Of a stretch of DNA of 64,000 nucleotides, positions 16,125 to 24,211 are shown piece by piece. Under the pieces are notes generated by a model that was not told where the DNA came from, made no database searches, and was given only the letters and a program-made list of their open reading frames with translations. Position 1 is the stretch's first letter. Every line of letters begins with the position of its first letter. This DNA is from an uncultured Oscillospiraceae bacterium (lineage in GTDB: Bacteria; Bacillota; Clostridia; Oscillospirales; Oscillospiraceae), in contig CANQOA010000002.1 of the NCBI GenBank assembly GCA_947625355.1, forward strand, positions 1 to 64,000, written 5' to 3'. A program made the translations under genes and the position numbers.

Positions 16125-16646
16125 TCAATCCACCTTGCTGACGGTCTTTCCGACCGCATCCTGGATAAAGGCGCGGAACTGGTCCGCCGTACCGCCGGTG
16201 AGCCGGCGCTTATCGTAGACCTGGACGTGGCTGGCGCTGAACAGGAACACGAAATAGTCCTCCGTCTCCGCCACCGCCTGGATCGCTTCATAGCTGAACT
16301 GGGTCGTCCCCAGCGCCGTCACGGAGGTATAGCCTTCCGGGCCAAACGTGGTCCTGACGCTCCGCGTCGCCGGCAGCGTCCGCTTCAGCGCGAGGGCGCC
16401 GTTGAGCCGGTCCTCAAAAAGGAGCACCGCCACGAGGATGGCGCCCGCCAGGACCGTCACCGCCCCAGGCACGCCCAGCCTCTCGCCCCTGGCGATCCTT
16501 CCGGCGACCAGCAGCACCGCCAGCGCAGCCACGATCCAGCCGAAGATATGGGTCCGCCGGCTGTGGCCCCGGCGCACGGTCCGGCGCAGCACCCTGGCCA
16601 TGGCCGTCATGGCCCGCCGGTCATATTCCGTCTCGAAGGTGAACAT
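16125..16646 (-). CDS. YcxB-like membrane protein
   Basis: A 173-residue protein with two hydrophobic helices at about residues 35-55 and 60-80 (FGWIVAALAVLLVAG, AVTVLAGAILVAVLL) followed by a soluble C-terminal domain of the YcxB-like type (FSYEAIQAVAETEDYFVFLFS, VQVYDKRRLTGG). Function of the family is unknown. It is 11 bases downstream of the Rrf2 regulator gene and probably in the same transcript, ending at the hairpin at 16073. Confidence 0.75.
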   Translation of the reverse strand: MFTFETEYDRRAMTAMARVLRRTVRRGHSRRTHIFGWIVAALAVLLVAGRIARGERLGVPGAVTVLAGAILVAVLLFEDRLNGALALKRTLPATRSVRTTFGPEGYTSVTALGTTQFSYEAIQAVAETEDYFVFLFSASHVQVYDKRRLTGGTADQFRAFIQDAVGKTVSKVD

Positions 16647-16657
16647 GTCCTGCCTCC

Positions 16658-17095
16658 TCAGATCATGTAGTCGTCCCCGGCGGAGGCGGACGCCCGGTTC
16701 ACCAGGTCCTCCAGCGTCACGTTCCCCAGATAGTCGGTCATGACCTTATACAGGCCCGTCCACATGTCCACCGTGGGGCACTGGGCGCACCGGTCGCAGG
16801 AGGCGCTGTCGTTCTCCAGGCACTCCACCGGGGCCAGGCTGCCCTCCACCAGCTCCAGGATCTCGCCCACGGTGTAGTCCTTCGGGGCACGGGCCAGCTT
16901 ATAGCCCCCCTGGGGGCCGCGGGTGCCCTTCACCAGCCCCGCCCGGCTCAGCTGGGTGACGATCTGCTCCAGATACTTCTGGCTCAGCTCCTGCCGGGCG
17001 GCCACGTCCTTGAGGGTCACCAAGCCCTCCCCGCTGTGCTGGGCCAGGTCCACCATGGTCCGCAGGGCATACCTGCCTCTCGTCGAGATCTTCAT
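16658..17095 (-). CDS. Rrf2 family transcriptional regulator (CymR/IscR-like)
   Basis: A 145-residue Rrf2 regulator with an N-terminal winged helix (MKISTRGRYALRTMVDLA, LSQKYLEQIVTQLSRAGLV, GPQGGYKLA). The C-terminal part contains three closely spaced cysteines (SCDRCAQC) plus an upstream cysteine (VECLEN), as in cluster-binding IscR-type proteins, whereas Bacillus CymR lacks such a cluster. Candidate targets nearby are cysK and the nifS-nifU-mnmA genes. Four 11-bp tandem repeats lie directly upstream of its start. Confidence 0.9.
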   Translation of the reverse strand: MKISTRGRYALRTMVDLAQHSGEGLVTLKDVAARQELSQKYLEQIVTQLSRAGLVKGTRGPQGGYKLARAPKDYTVGEILELVEGSLAPVECLENDSASCDRCAQCPTVDMWTGLYKVMTDYLGNVTLEDLVNRASASAGDDYMI

Positions 17096-17126
17096 GACGC
17101 CGACCTCTTTTCTGAAAAGTTCATAA

Positions 17127-17170
17127 TTTTGATGCCGTTTTGATGCAGCTTTGAAGCCGGAATGATGCCG
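17127..17170. repeat. Four imperfect 11-bp tandem repeats upstream of rrf2
   Basis: Consecutive units TTTTGATGCCG, TTTTGATGCAG, CTTTGAAGCCG and GAATGATGCCG follow each other without gaps. An 11-bp period places them on one face of the helix. They lie between the start of the Rrf2 gene (minus) and a small plus-strand ORF, so they may be an operator array for either. Confidence 0.6.
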
Positions 17171-17214
17171 CCGGCTCCTAAACTTGTCCCATCCAGTGAA
17201 AGAGAGGGCGGAGG

Positions 17215-17289
17215 ATGCGCGGCGTCATCGTGTTGATAGGGCTGGGAGCCTATCTCATCTACTGTCTCTGGGACAGGACCCTTCTCTAG
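17215..17289 (+). CDS. Candidate 24-residue single-helix membrane peptide
   Basis: Too short for the ORF track. The ATG is followed by a hydrophobic helix (GVIVLIGLGAYLIYCLW) and ends DRTLL. AGAGGGCGGAGG lies directly before the start codon, and a strong rho-independent terminator begins 12 bases after the stop, so the ORF fits a short transcription unit. No promoter of good quality was found upstream. Product function is unknown; small membrane peptides of this size often modulate transporters or sensors. Translation is unproven. Confidence 0.45.
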   Translation: MRGVIVLIGLGAYLIYCLWDRTLL

Positions 17290-17300
17290 TTCTCCCTCCG

Positions 17301-17323
17301 CCGCCCCGAAAGGGGCGGTTTTT
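17301..17323 (+). terminator. Terminator after the small membrane peptide
   Basis: Perfect 7-bp CCGCCCC stem with a GAAA tetraloop followed by TTTTTG. It is oriented for plus-strand transcription and the only plus-strand ORF in front is the 24-residue peptide. Confidence 0.75.
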
Positions 17324-17328
17324 GCGCC

Positions 17329-18318
17329 TTACAGGACATACTTTTTCAGCGGCGGGATCAGAGACATGACCCAGGACGCAAAGAACGAGATCAGCGTAAA
17401 AGCGGAGAAGAATACGACCATCATAAGCGGATATGCTTTATAATTCGCCGGCGTGAGATGAAAAACCTTATAAACCAGATTCATGAACACCGGATGCGTC
17501 AAATAGACGCCAAAGCAAAGCCGATCCAACTTCCACAGCGCACCCTTCCACCGCTCGGGTACATGAACGCCCTTGAAAAGACAGACAACGCAGCAAGTAA
17601 CGAATGGCACAAGGACCGGGAGCAGCGGGATCTCATTGGAAGAAACTCTTTCAAATATCGCGGCAACGCCGATGAACAATGCCGGTATCACTGCGCACAG
17701 CTTCTTGCTGCGGAAAACACGCGGGGTCTCATCCGCCAGATATCTCCCGAGCAGCAGGTAAAACACCGGAGCTGTGATCGGCGATTCGAAACCGATCTTA
17801 GTCCCCGCGATACTGTCAAACAGCGGTATGCAAAAATCGTACAGCAGCAGCAACAGCAGCACATATTCCTGCGCGCGGCGCGGCGCTCCGTCTGTAAACC
17901 CCTTAAAGGCCGGCAGAAACAGATAGACCCCCACCATCGTGTACAGATACCATAGATGCCCCCAGCTCTCTCCGTTCAGCGTATTGACGAAGGCCTTCCA
18001 AATCAGAGCCAGCGAGACCGTTCTCTCAAAGAAGAACAACTCCAAAAACGAAAACGGAACGCCAGAGAGAAAGATGGCCAATACCAGGCGTGCTGCATAC
18101 TTACGAACGCACAGACGCGGCGTCAGCCGACGCTCTGGCTGCAGCATCAGCATTCCCGTGATCGTAATGAATACCGGAACATGCCAAGACAGGCAGACGG
18201 CTACCGTATCAAAAAACCACGCCTGTGTATCAGACAGCGCAAACATACCAGGATTCTCGACGAGCCCAGCGCCCATATGTCCAAATATGACCGCAAGAGT
18301 CGCCGCTATGCGCAGCAA
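17329..18318 (-). CDS. Acyltransferase 3 family membrane protein, 5' end interrupted by a variable repeat (phase OFF as read)
   Basis: A membrane acyltransferase (OafA/WecH-like, PF01757 type) of at least 329 residues with about nine to ten helices. The family histidine lies in LAVIFGHMG, and WGHLWYLYTMVGVYLFLP and LCFGVYLTHPVF are typical. It would acylate an envelope glycan. The in-frame part begins inside or after a 20-unit tetranucleotide tract. Upstream ATG (18425) and GTG (18430) both read through the tract in other frames, and the acyltransferase frame has a TAG at the tract's 5' edge, so this copy lacks a proper start. GC content is visibly lower than its neighbours, suggesting acquisition by transfer. 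Confidence 0.8.
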   Translation of the reverse strand: MLRIAATLAVIFGHMGAGLVENPGMFALSDTQAWFFDTVAVCLSWHVPVFITITGMLMLQPERRLTPRLCVRKYAARLVLAIFLSGVPFSFLELFFFERTVSLALIWKAFVNTLNGESWGHLWYLYTMVGVYLFLPAFKGFTDGAPRRAQEYVLLLLLLYDFCIPLFDSIAGTKIGFESPITAPVFYLLLGRYLADETPRVFRSKKLCAVIPALFIGVAAIFERVSSNEIPLLPVLVPFVTCCVVCLFKGVHVPERWKGALWKLDRLCFGVYLTHPVFMNLVYKVFHLTPANYKAYPLMMVVFFSAFTLISFFASWVMSLIPPLKKYVL

Positions 18319-18326
18319 ACTAATAT

Positions 18327-18407
<81 letters not shown>

Positions 18408-18410
18408 AAG

Positions 18411-18445
18411 ATTGTCGTCCCGCATGTCACTTTTGTCAACTCCTT
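18411..18445 (-). promoter_or_regulatory. Start region of the repeat-controlled acyltransferase
   Basis: AAGGAG overlaps the stop codon of the HD gene (18440-18445). It lies 9 bases before GTG 18430 and 14 before ATG 18425. The same segment contains TTGACA-17-GACAAT (18434-18439 and 18411-18416), a possible promoter whose transcript would begin at the edge of the repeat, so copy number could affect transcription as well as frame. Confidence 0.5.
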
Positions 18446-19016
18446 ACTTCCCCATGGCCGCCTGCACATCCGCCTCGCAGGAGCGCATGGCCAGGATGGT
18501 CTTTTCCATCAGCGTCTCCAGGGGCCAGCCCAGCATATCCGCGCCCTTTTGGATGACCTCCCGGCTGCAGCCGGCGGCGAAGGTGGCGGTCTTGAACTTC
18601 TTTTTCAGGCTCTTGACCTCCATGTCCTGCACGCTCTTGCTGGGCCGCATGAGGGCCGCCGCGCCGATCAGGCCCGTGAGCTCGTCGGCGGCGAAGAGCA
18701 CCTTTTCCATCTCCAGGGTGGGCTCCATGTCCACCCCCGTCAGGCCCCAGCCGTGGCTGCACGCGGCGTGGACGGTGGCCTCGTCCACCCCGGCCTCGCG
18801 CATGAGCTGCTGCTGCCTGACGCAGTGCTCTTCCGGCCACATCTCAAAGTCCAGGTCGTGCAGCAGGCCCACCGTGGCCCAGAAATCCGCCTGGTCGCCG
18901 TAGCCCAGGTCATTGGCGTACCAGCGCATGACCCCCTCCACCGTCAGCGCGTGCTGCAGGTGGAAGCGGTCGTGATTGTACTTCGTGAGAAGCTCCCACG
19001 CCTTTTCCCGTTCCAT
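18444..19016 (-). CDS. HD-domain hydrolase
   Basis: A 190-residue HD-superfamily protein. Histidine and aspartate ligands are seen in HLQHALTVEG, GLLHDLDFE and the following histidine in CSHGWG, with LFAADELTG later. These small predicted phosphohydrolases have no assigned substrate. The start MEREKAW is preferred over the upstream ATG because GGAGG lies 7 bases before it; its A overlaps the TGA of mnmA. Its TAA overlaps the ribosome-binding site of the acyltransferase gene. Confidence 0.8.
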   Translation of the reverse strand: MEREKAWELLTKYNHDRFHLQHALTVEGVMRWYANDLGYGDQADFWATVGLLHDLDFEMWPEEHCVRQQQLMREAGVDEATVHAACSHGWGLTGVDMEPTLEMEKVLFAADELTGLIGAAALMRPSKSVQDMEVKSLKKKFKTATFAAGCSREVIQKGADMLGWPLETLMEKTILAMRSCEADVQAAMGK

Positions 19017-20092
19017 CAAAGTTCCTCCGTTTTCCATATGGTCCCGCCGCCCAGCACCGTGTCCCCGTCATAGAGCACCACGGCCTGGCCCGGCGCGATG
19101 GCCCGCTGGGGCTCGTCAAATTCCACCGTCAGCTCATCCGGCCCCGTCTGGGTCACCGTGGCGGGCTGCTCGGCGTGTTTATACCGGATGCGGGCCCGGC
19201 AGCGGATGGGCCCGTCCAGCCTTTCAAAGGCGATGAGGTTGATGTCCCGGGCGGTGAGCCGCCGGGAAAAGAGCCGGTCGTTGTCCGTGAGGGTGACGGT
19301 ATTGTCCCGCAGGCTCTTGCGAGCCACATAGAGCCGCCGGCCCCCGCTGACGCCCAGGCCCCGCCGCTGGCCGATGGTGTAGGCGATGATCCCCTCGTGG
19401 CGGCCCAGCACATGGCCGGCCTCGTCCACGAAGTCCCCCGCCGGATAGTCCCGGCCGGTGTAGCCCCGGATGAAAGCGGCATAGTCCCCGTCGGGGACGA
19501 AGCAGATGTCCTGGCTGTCCCGCTTGCGGGCGTTGAGAAAGCCGTTCTCCTCCGCCAGGGCCCGGACCTGGTCCTTGGCAAGGCCCCCCAGGGGGAACCG
19601 GACGTGGGCCAGCTGGTCCTGGGTCAGCATATAGAGCACGTAGCTCTGGTCCTTCTCCCCGTGGACGGCCTTTTTCAGCAGCCACCGGCCGCCGGCGTCC
19701 CGCTCCACCCGGGCGTAATGGCCCGTGGCGATCACGTCGCAGCCCAGCGTCCGCCCCTTTTCCAAAAGCCGGGAGAATTTCATGTACCGGTTGCAGTCGA
19801 CGCAGGGATTGGGGGTCAGCCCCTCCTCATAGGCGCGGACGAACCGGCCGATCACCTGCCGGTCGAATTCCCCGGCCATATTGAACACATAAAAAGGTAT
19901 TCCCAGCCGCATGGCCACGCTCCGGGCGTCCATGGCGTCGTCGGCGGTGCAGCAGGTCTTGTCCCCCGCCGTCTCGCCGGCCCAGAGCTTCATGGTGACG
20001 CCCAGGCACTCGTAGCCCGCCCGGGTCATCAGCAGCGCGGCCACAGAGCTGTCCACGCCGCCGGACATGGCGATCAGCGCCTTATCAGCCAT
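19016..20092 (-). CDS. mnmA: tRNA-specific 2-thiouridylase MnmA
   Basis: A 358-residue enzyme that thiolates U34 of Lys, Glu and Gln tRNAs, using sulfur from a cysteine desulfurase. The ATP-pyrophosphatase loop is AMSGGVDSSVAA, and the two catalytic cysteines are in NPCVDCNRYMKF and DICFVPDG. The C-terminal barrel is complete. It overlaps the EamA gene by eight bases and lies in one operon with nifS and nifU, which supply sulfur, a classical arrangement apart from the transporter in between. Confidence 0.96.
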   Translation of the reverse strand: MADKALIAMSGGVDSSVAALLMTRAGYECLGVTMKLWAGETAGDKTCCTADDAMDARSVAMRLGIPFYVFNMAGEFDRQVIGRFVRAYEEGLTPNPCVDCNRYMKFSRLLEKGRTLGCDVIATGHYARVERDAGGRWLLKKAVHGEKDQSYVLYMLTQDQLAHVRFPLGGLAKDQVRALAEENGFLNARKRDSQDICFVPDGDYAAFIRGYTGRDYPAGDFVDEAGHVLGRHEGIIAYTIGQRRGLGVSGGRRLYVARKSLRDNTVTLTDNDRLFSRRLTARDINLIAFERLDGPIRCRARIRYKHAEQPATVTQTGPDELTVEFDEPQRAIAPGQAVVLYDGDTVLGGGTIWKTEEL

Positions 20093-20984
20093 CGTTCTCG
20101 TCCTTTATCATGATCTCCGCCGCCACGCCCAGCAGTATCACGATGCCGCCCGCCACGCCGGCCGCCGCCAGCTTTTCTCCCAGGATGACCCGGGAGAAGA
20201 GCGCCGTCATCACCGGCGCGGTGCATTGCAGCAGCGCCGCACGGCGGGAGGGGATATATCGCAGCGCGGTATTCTGTAAAAAGTATCCGGCGATGGTGCA
20301 GCCCAGGGCCTGATACGCGATACCGGCCCATACCTGCCAGCCCGTATAGGCAAACTGCCATGCGCCGCCCACGGTCAGCTGGCATGCCAGCGCCATCACC
20401 GCCGAGCACGCCGTCATCATGGCGGTGAGGGTGATGGGGTCCACCTTGCTCAGGGACCGCCGGCCGAATACCAGCGAGCCCGCCAGCAGCAGCGCCTGGG
20501 TCATCGCGAGCGCCTCACCCGGTCCGAAGCGGGAAAGGCCGCCCCGGCCGCACAGCAGGTAAAGCCCCGCCAGCACCAGCGCCAGGATAGGCACATGCCG
20601 CCAGCTGTAACGCTTGCGGAACACCGCCAGCGCCAGCAGCGGCGTGAGCACCGAGGAAAGCGAGCGCAAAAACGCGCAGTTGGTGGCGGCGGTGCGCTCC
20701 ACCGCCATATTGCCTACGATGAACGCCCCGCCCATGCACAGGCTGGGCAGCAGCCAGTCCGTCACACGGCATGCCCGCAGCCCCGCTGTGATGCGCCTGC
20801 CGAACAGGACAAACAATACCGCCAGTGCGAAAAAGTAGCGGATGACCATCACGGGATATACCGGCGCGACCCGGTAGACCAGCTTGGAGATGGGGTCGCC
20901 CATACCGTAGATGACGCTCTGGGCCAATATCAGCCCATAGGCCCACCGGCCCCGGGTGCCAGCGGCCGGCGCGGTGGTCCGCAT
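20085..20984 (-). CDS. EamA/DMT superfamily transporter
   Basis: A 299-residue protein with about ten hydrophobic helices in two EamA repeats (GLILAQSVIYGMGDPISKLVY at the N-terminus; GPGEALAMTQALLLAGSLVFG in the middle). Direction and substrate cannot be told from sequence. It sits between nifU and mnmA with only six bases from nifU and an eight-base overlap with mnmA, so it is part of the sulfur-transfer operon; a thiol or cysteine-related metabolite is possible but unproven. Confidence 0.85.
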   Translation of the reverse strand: MRTTAPAAGTRGRWAYGLILAQSVIYGMGDPISKLVYRVAPVYPVMVIRYFFALAVLFVLFGRRITAGLRACRVTDWLLPSLCMGGAFIVGNMAVERTAATNCAFLRSLSSVLTPLLALAVFRKRYSWRHVPILALVLAGLYLLCGRGGLSRFGPGEALAMTQALLLAGSLVFGRRSLSKVDPITLTAMMTACSAVMALACQLTVGGAWQFAYTGWQVWAGIAYQALGCTIAGYFLQNTALRYIPSRRAALLQCTAPVMTALFSRVILGEKLAAAGVAGGIVILLGVAAEIMIKDENDG

Positions 20985-20990
20985 ATCCGC

Positions 20991-21437
20991 TTACTCCTCC
21001 GCAGGGGCCTGATCGTGCTCGTGGGCACAGCTGTCGCAGCCGAACATGGCCGGATCGTAGGCGATGCCGCTCTTGTCATAGTAGTCCTTCACCGCGGCGC
21101 GCACCGCCTCCTCCGCCAGCACGGAGCAGTGCAGCTTATGGGCGGGCAGGCCGTCCAGCGCCTGGGCCACGGCCTTGTTGCTCAGCTCCAGGGCCTCGGT
21201 GATGGGCTTGCCCTTGATCATCTCCGTGGCCATGGAGGAACTGGCGATGGCGCTGCCGCAGCCAAAGGTCTTGAATTTCACGTCGGTGATGATGCCGTCC
21301 CGGACCTTGATATACATGCGCATGATGTCGCCGCAGACGGCGTTGCCCACCTCGCCGATGCCGTCGGCGTCGGGCATCTCCCCCACGTTCCGGGGGTTCT
21401 GGAAATGGTCCATGACGGTCTCGCTGTAAAGTGGCAT
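20991..21437 (-). CDS. nifU: Iron-sulfur cluster assembly scaffold NifU/IscU
   Basis: A 148-residue scaffold on which iron-sulfur clusters are built with sulfur from NifS. It has the three cluster cysteines in NAVCGD, FGCGSA and HCSVLAEEA, plus an extra C-terminal FGCDSCAHEH tail typical of Clostridia versions. It is 16 bases downstream of nifS. Confidence 0.94.
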   Translation of the reverse strand: MPLYSETVMDHFQNPRNVGEMPDADGIGEVGNAVCGDIMRMYIKVRDGIITDVKFKTFGCGSAIASSSMATEMIKGKPITEALELSNKAVAQALDGLPAHKLHCSVLAEEAVRAAVKDYYDKSGIAYDPAMFGCDSCAHEHDQAPAEE

Positions 21438-21453
21438 TGGTAAAGCTCCCTTC

Positions 21454-22641
21454 TTATATCAGGTGAGGCGTGACGCCCCGCTCCAGTTCGTCCCACACCG
21501 GGGACATATCCCGCAGGTATCGCACCACCTCGGGCACGACCTGCAAAATGTGGTCGATCTCCTCGGGGGTGTTCCAGCTGTCCACGCTCAGGCGCAGACT
21601 GCCGTGGGCGATCTCATGGGGCAGGCCCAGGGCCAGCAGCACATGGCTGGGGTCCAGGGACCCAGAGGTGCAGGCGCTGCCGGAGGAGGCGGCCACGCCC
21701 TTCTGGTCCAGCCACAGCAGCAGACCCTCCCCCTCGATGCCCTCGAAGCAGAAATTCACCGTGCCGGGCGCCCGCTTTTCCCGGTCGCCGTTGAGGCGGC
21801 TGTGGGGGATCTGGGACAGGCCCTCGATGAGCCTCTCCCGCAGGCCGGTGACATAGGCCATGTGCTGCTCCAGGTCCGTGGTGGCCTCCTGAAGCGCCGC
21901 CGCCATGCCCACGATGCCGGGGATGTTCTCCGTGCCGCCCCGCTTGCCCCGCTCCTGCTGGCCGCCCTCGATCACGTTCACCAGGGCGATGCCCTTCCGG
22001 GCATAGAGCGCGCCCACGCCCTTGGGCCCGTGGAACTTGTGGGCCGCCAGGGAGAGCATATCCACCCCCAGGTCCTTCACGTTCACGGGGATGTGGCCCA
22101 CGGCCTGGACCGCGTCGGTGTGACAGAGCACGCCCTTCTCCCGGCAGACCTTCGCGATGTCCGCGATGGGCTGGACCGTGCCGATCTCGTTGTTGACGAA
22201 CATGACGGTCACCAGCGCCGTGTCGGGCCGGATGGCCGCCGCCACGTCCTCCGCCGTGACCACGCCGTTCTCATGCACAGGCAGGAGCGTGATCTCGTAG
22301 CCCTCGTTTTCCAGTTTCTTCAAGGTGTGCAGCACCGCGTGGTGCTCGAAGGCGGTGGAGATGATGTGTTTTTTCCCTTTCCGGGCGCCCAGGGCCGCGC
22401 CGGTGAGGATGGCCTGGTTGTCGGCCTCGCTGCCGCAGCCGGTGAAGTAGATCTCCCGGGCCTCGGCGCCCAGAGCCGCGGCCACGGTCTCCCGCGCCCA
22501 CAGCAGGCCCTCCGCGGCCCGCTGGCCGGGAGAGTGGAGACTGGAGGCGTTGCCGTAGGTCTCCGTGAAATAGGGCAGCATGGCCTCCAGGGCCTTGGGA
22601 CTCAAAGCCGTGGTGGCCGCGTTGTCAGCATAAACATACAT
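21454..22641 (-). CDS. nifS: Cysteine desulfurase, NifS/IscS class I
   Basis: A 395-residue PLP enzyme that takes sulfur from cysteine for cluster assembly and tRNA thiolation. It shows DNAATT at the N-terminus, histidine in SAFEHHAVL, the PLP lysine in LAAHKFHGPKG and the catalytic cysteine in ASSGSACTSG. First gene of a leftward operon (nifS, nifU, EamA, mnmA, HD, acyltransferase) behind a good promoter. Confidence 0.95.
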   Translation of the reverse strand: MYVYADNAATTALSPKALEAMLPYFTETYGNASSLHSPGQRAAEGLLWARETVAAALGAEAREIYFTGCGSEADNQAILTGAALGARKGKKHIISTAFEHHAVLHTLKKLENEGYEITLLPVHENGVVTAEDVAAAIRPDTALVTVMFVNNEIGTVQPIADIAKVCREKGVLCHTDAVQAVGHIPVNVKDLGVDMLSLAAHKFHGPKGVGALYARKGIALVNVIEGGQQERGKRGGTENIPGIVGMAAALQEATTDLEQHMAYVTGLRERLIEGLSQIPHSRLNGDREKRAPGTVNFCFEGIEGEGLLLWLDQKGVAASSGSACTSGSLDPSHVLLALGLPHEIAHGSLRLSVDSWNTPEEIDHILQVVPEVVRYLRDMSPVWDELERGVTPHLI

Positions 22642-22685
22642 GGTGTCAAGCTCGCCTCTCTGCGTGATTTTTTCTTCCGAGAGGT

Positions 22686-22714
22686 AGTATATCCCCCATT
22701 TCCTACCCTGTCAA
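22686..22714 (-). promoter_or_regulatory. Sigma-A promoter of the nifS operon
   Basis: TTGACA and TATACT with a 17-bp spacer on the minus strand, about 45 bases before the nifS start. Confidence 0.75.
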
Positions 22715-22747
22715 CGGGTTTTGGAAGATTTCCCACCGATTTTCAGG

Positions 22748-22786
22748 AAAATCAAAGACCGGGAGGGGCTCATACCTCTCCCGGTC
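22748..22786 (-). terminator. Terminator of the MBOAT-DHHW operon
   Basis: A 12-bp stem (GACCGGGAG...) with a six-base loop followed on the minus strand by TTTGATTTT. Confidence 0.75.
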
Positions 22787-22801
22787 ATTCGGTTTTCCGG
22801 C

Positions 22802-24196
22802 TCAGCTGCCGATCTTGAGGAATAGGTCGTTGCACAGCCCGCCGGTGGCGTTGAAGGTGGCCGCCTCGAAGATCACGTCCTGGACGCCGTAGGTCTCCAC
22901 CATGTGGGAGACGGTCTCGTCGGTATAGCGGAAGTCCACCCAGTAGGTGTATTCATAGTGATCCACCAGCCAGGGGATGAAGGCGTTGCCGTAGGAGTCC
23001 TTGATGACCATGACGGCGGAGCCGTCGTGGATGTTGGGGTTGTGCAGGCTGGAGAAGGGCTGGTCCGCCGCGGAGAACACGCAGTACCACTCGGAGTCAG
23101 GGTAGTCGAACATGTCGTTGATGATGCGCCAGTCGTACTCGGAGCCGTCCCGCTGCTTCATGTGCATATCCCGGTCGTTGGGGTCGTCGGCGTTGACGCA
23201 CATGGGATACCAGGCGTAGACCGTGTCCGGGTTGGCGGCCAGCTGGGCGGACTTGTTGCTGGCGGTATAGTAGCTGCCCAGATAGGCGTTCTGGCCGAAG
23301 GAGGTGGTCCTGAACTGGCTCAGCTCATGGGGCGTCCAGCCCTTCAAGCCGCAGAACACCCGGTAGGCGTAATAGGAGCCCAGCTGGGTCCAGTGGTGGT
23401 CGGTGTGGAAGTAGATATACTCGGCGTTGTGCTCCCGCAGGGTGTCATAGACCATGATAGGGGTGATGCCCGGGTCCAGCTTGCTGCTGATATACTCGAT
23501 GGCGGCGCCCTCGTCGCTGGAGCCCATATGGGACCAGACGTTCTCGTCCAGCATGACGCTGGCGCTGATGGGCACGTTCATGATATACATGTTCACCTTG
23601 CCGCCGATGTTCTTGTAGATCTGGTTCATGGTGCTGATATAGTTATCGGTGCTGCTCTGGCTGAACCCGTACATGCCGTAGGCGCAGTTGTTGGTGATAT
23701 AGATGCTGCCGGAGAACTCGCCCAGAGTGTGGACGGTGCCGTCAGGCAGCGGGGTCGCCGTGGGGATGGGCGTGGCCGTGGGGGGCGCGTCGGGATCAGC
23801 CGGGGCGTTGGGGTCCGGCACCGGGTCCGAGGGGATGGCGTCATTGGGCATGGTGCCGCCCACCAGCTGGGTGGTGCGGATGCCGTAATGCTCCTCCATG
23901 GCCAGATCCGCGCTGATCAGGTCCTCCCGCATGGGATAGGTGTCCGCGTACCAGGTGTCCACGCCGGAGAAGAAGCTGCCGTCCCACAGGCCGGCAAGGG
24001 TGAACGCCGGGAACTTGGTCAGCTCCCGCTTCTCCACGGTGGAGGTGTCCGGCCGGGGCCAGACGATGCCCACCACGAACATGACCAGCAGCGTCAGCGC
24101 GAAGGCCCCCGCCTTCATATAGCGGATCATGTCGTTTTGCTGTTCCCGGGCCTGGTCCCTTTGCTGCCGGGCGGTATTTTTCTGTTCCCGATCCAT
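22802..24196 (-). CDS. DHHW-motif protein, AlgJ/AlgX-like O-acetylation factor
   Basis: A 464-residue membrane-anchored protein with one helix near the N-terminus (FALTLLVMFVVGIVW), a Pro/Thr-rich linker around residues 130-155 and an SGNH-like extracellular domain carrying the DHHW motif (HTDHHWTQLGSYYAY) and a late VIKDSYGNAF segment with the catalytic serine. AlgJ/AlgX-like proteins accept acetyl from an MBOAT partner and pass it to an exopolysaccharide. Its partner gene lies 15 bases upstream. Confidence 0.87.
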   Translation of the reverse strand: MDREQKNTARQQRDQAREQQNDMIRYMKAGAFALTLLVMFVVGIVWPRPDTSTVEKRELTKFPAFTLAGLWDGSFFSGVDTWYADTYPMREDLISADLAMEEHYGIRTTQLVGGTMPNDAIPSDPVPDPNAPADPDAPPTATPIPTATPLPDGTVHTLGEFSGSIYITNNCAYGMYGFSQSSTDNYISTMNQIYKNIGGKVNMYIMNVPISASVMLDENVWSHMGSSDEGAAIEYISSKLDPGITPIMVYDTLREHNAEYIYFHTDHHWTQLGSYYAYRVFCGLKGWTPHELSQFRTTSFGQNAYLGSYYTASNKSAQLAANPDTVYAWYPMCVNADDPNDRDMHMKQRDGSEYDWRIINDMFDYPDSEWYCVFSAADQPFSSLHNPNIHDGSAVMVIKDSYGNAFIPWLVDHYEYTYWVDFRYTDETVSHMVETYGVQDVIFEAATFNATGGLCNDLFLKIGS

Positions 24197-24211
24197 AGGG
24201 CGATCCTCCGA

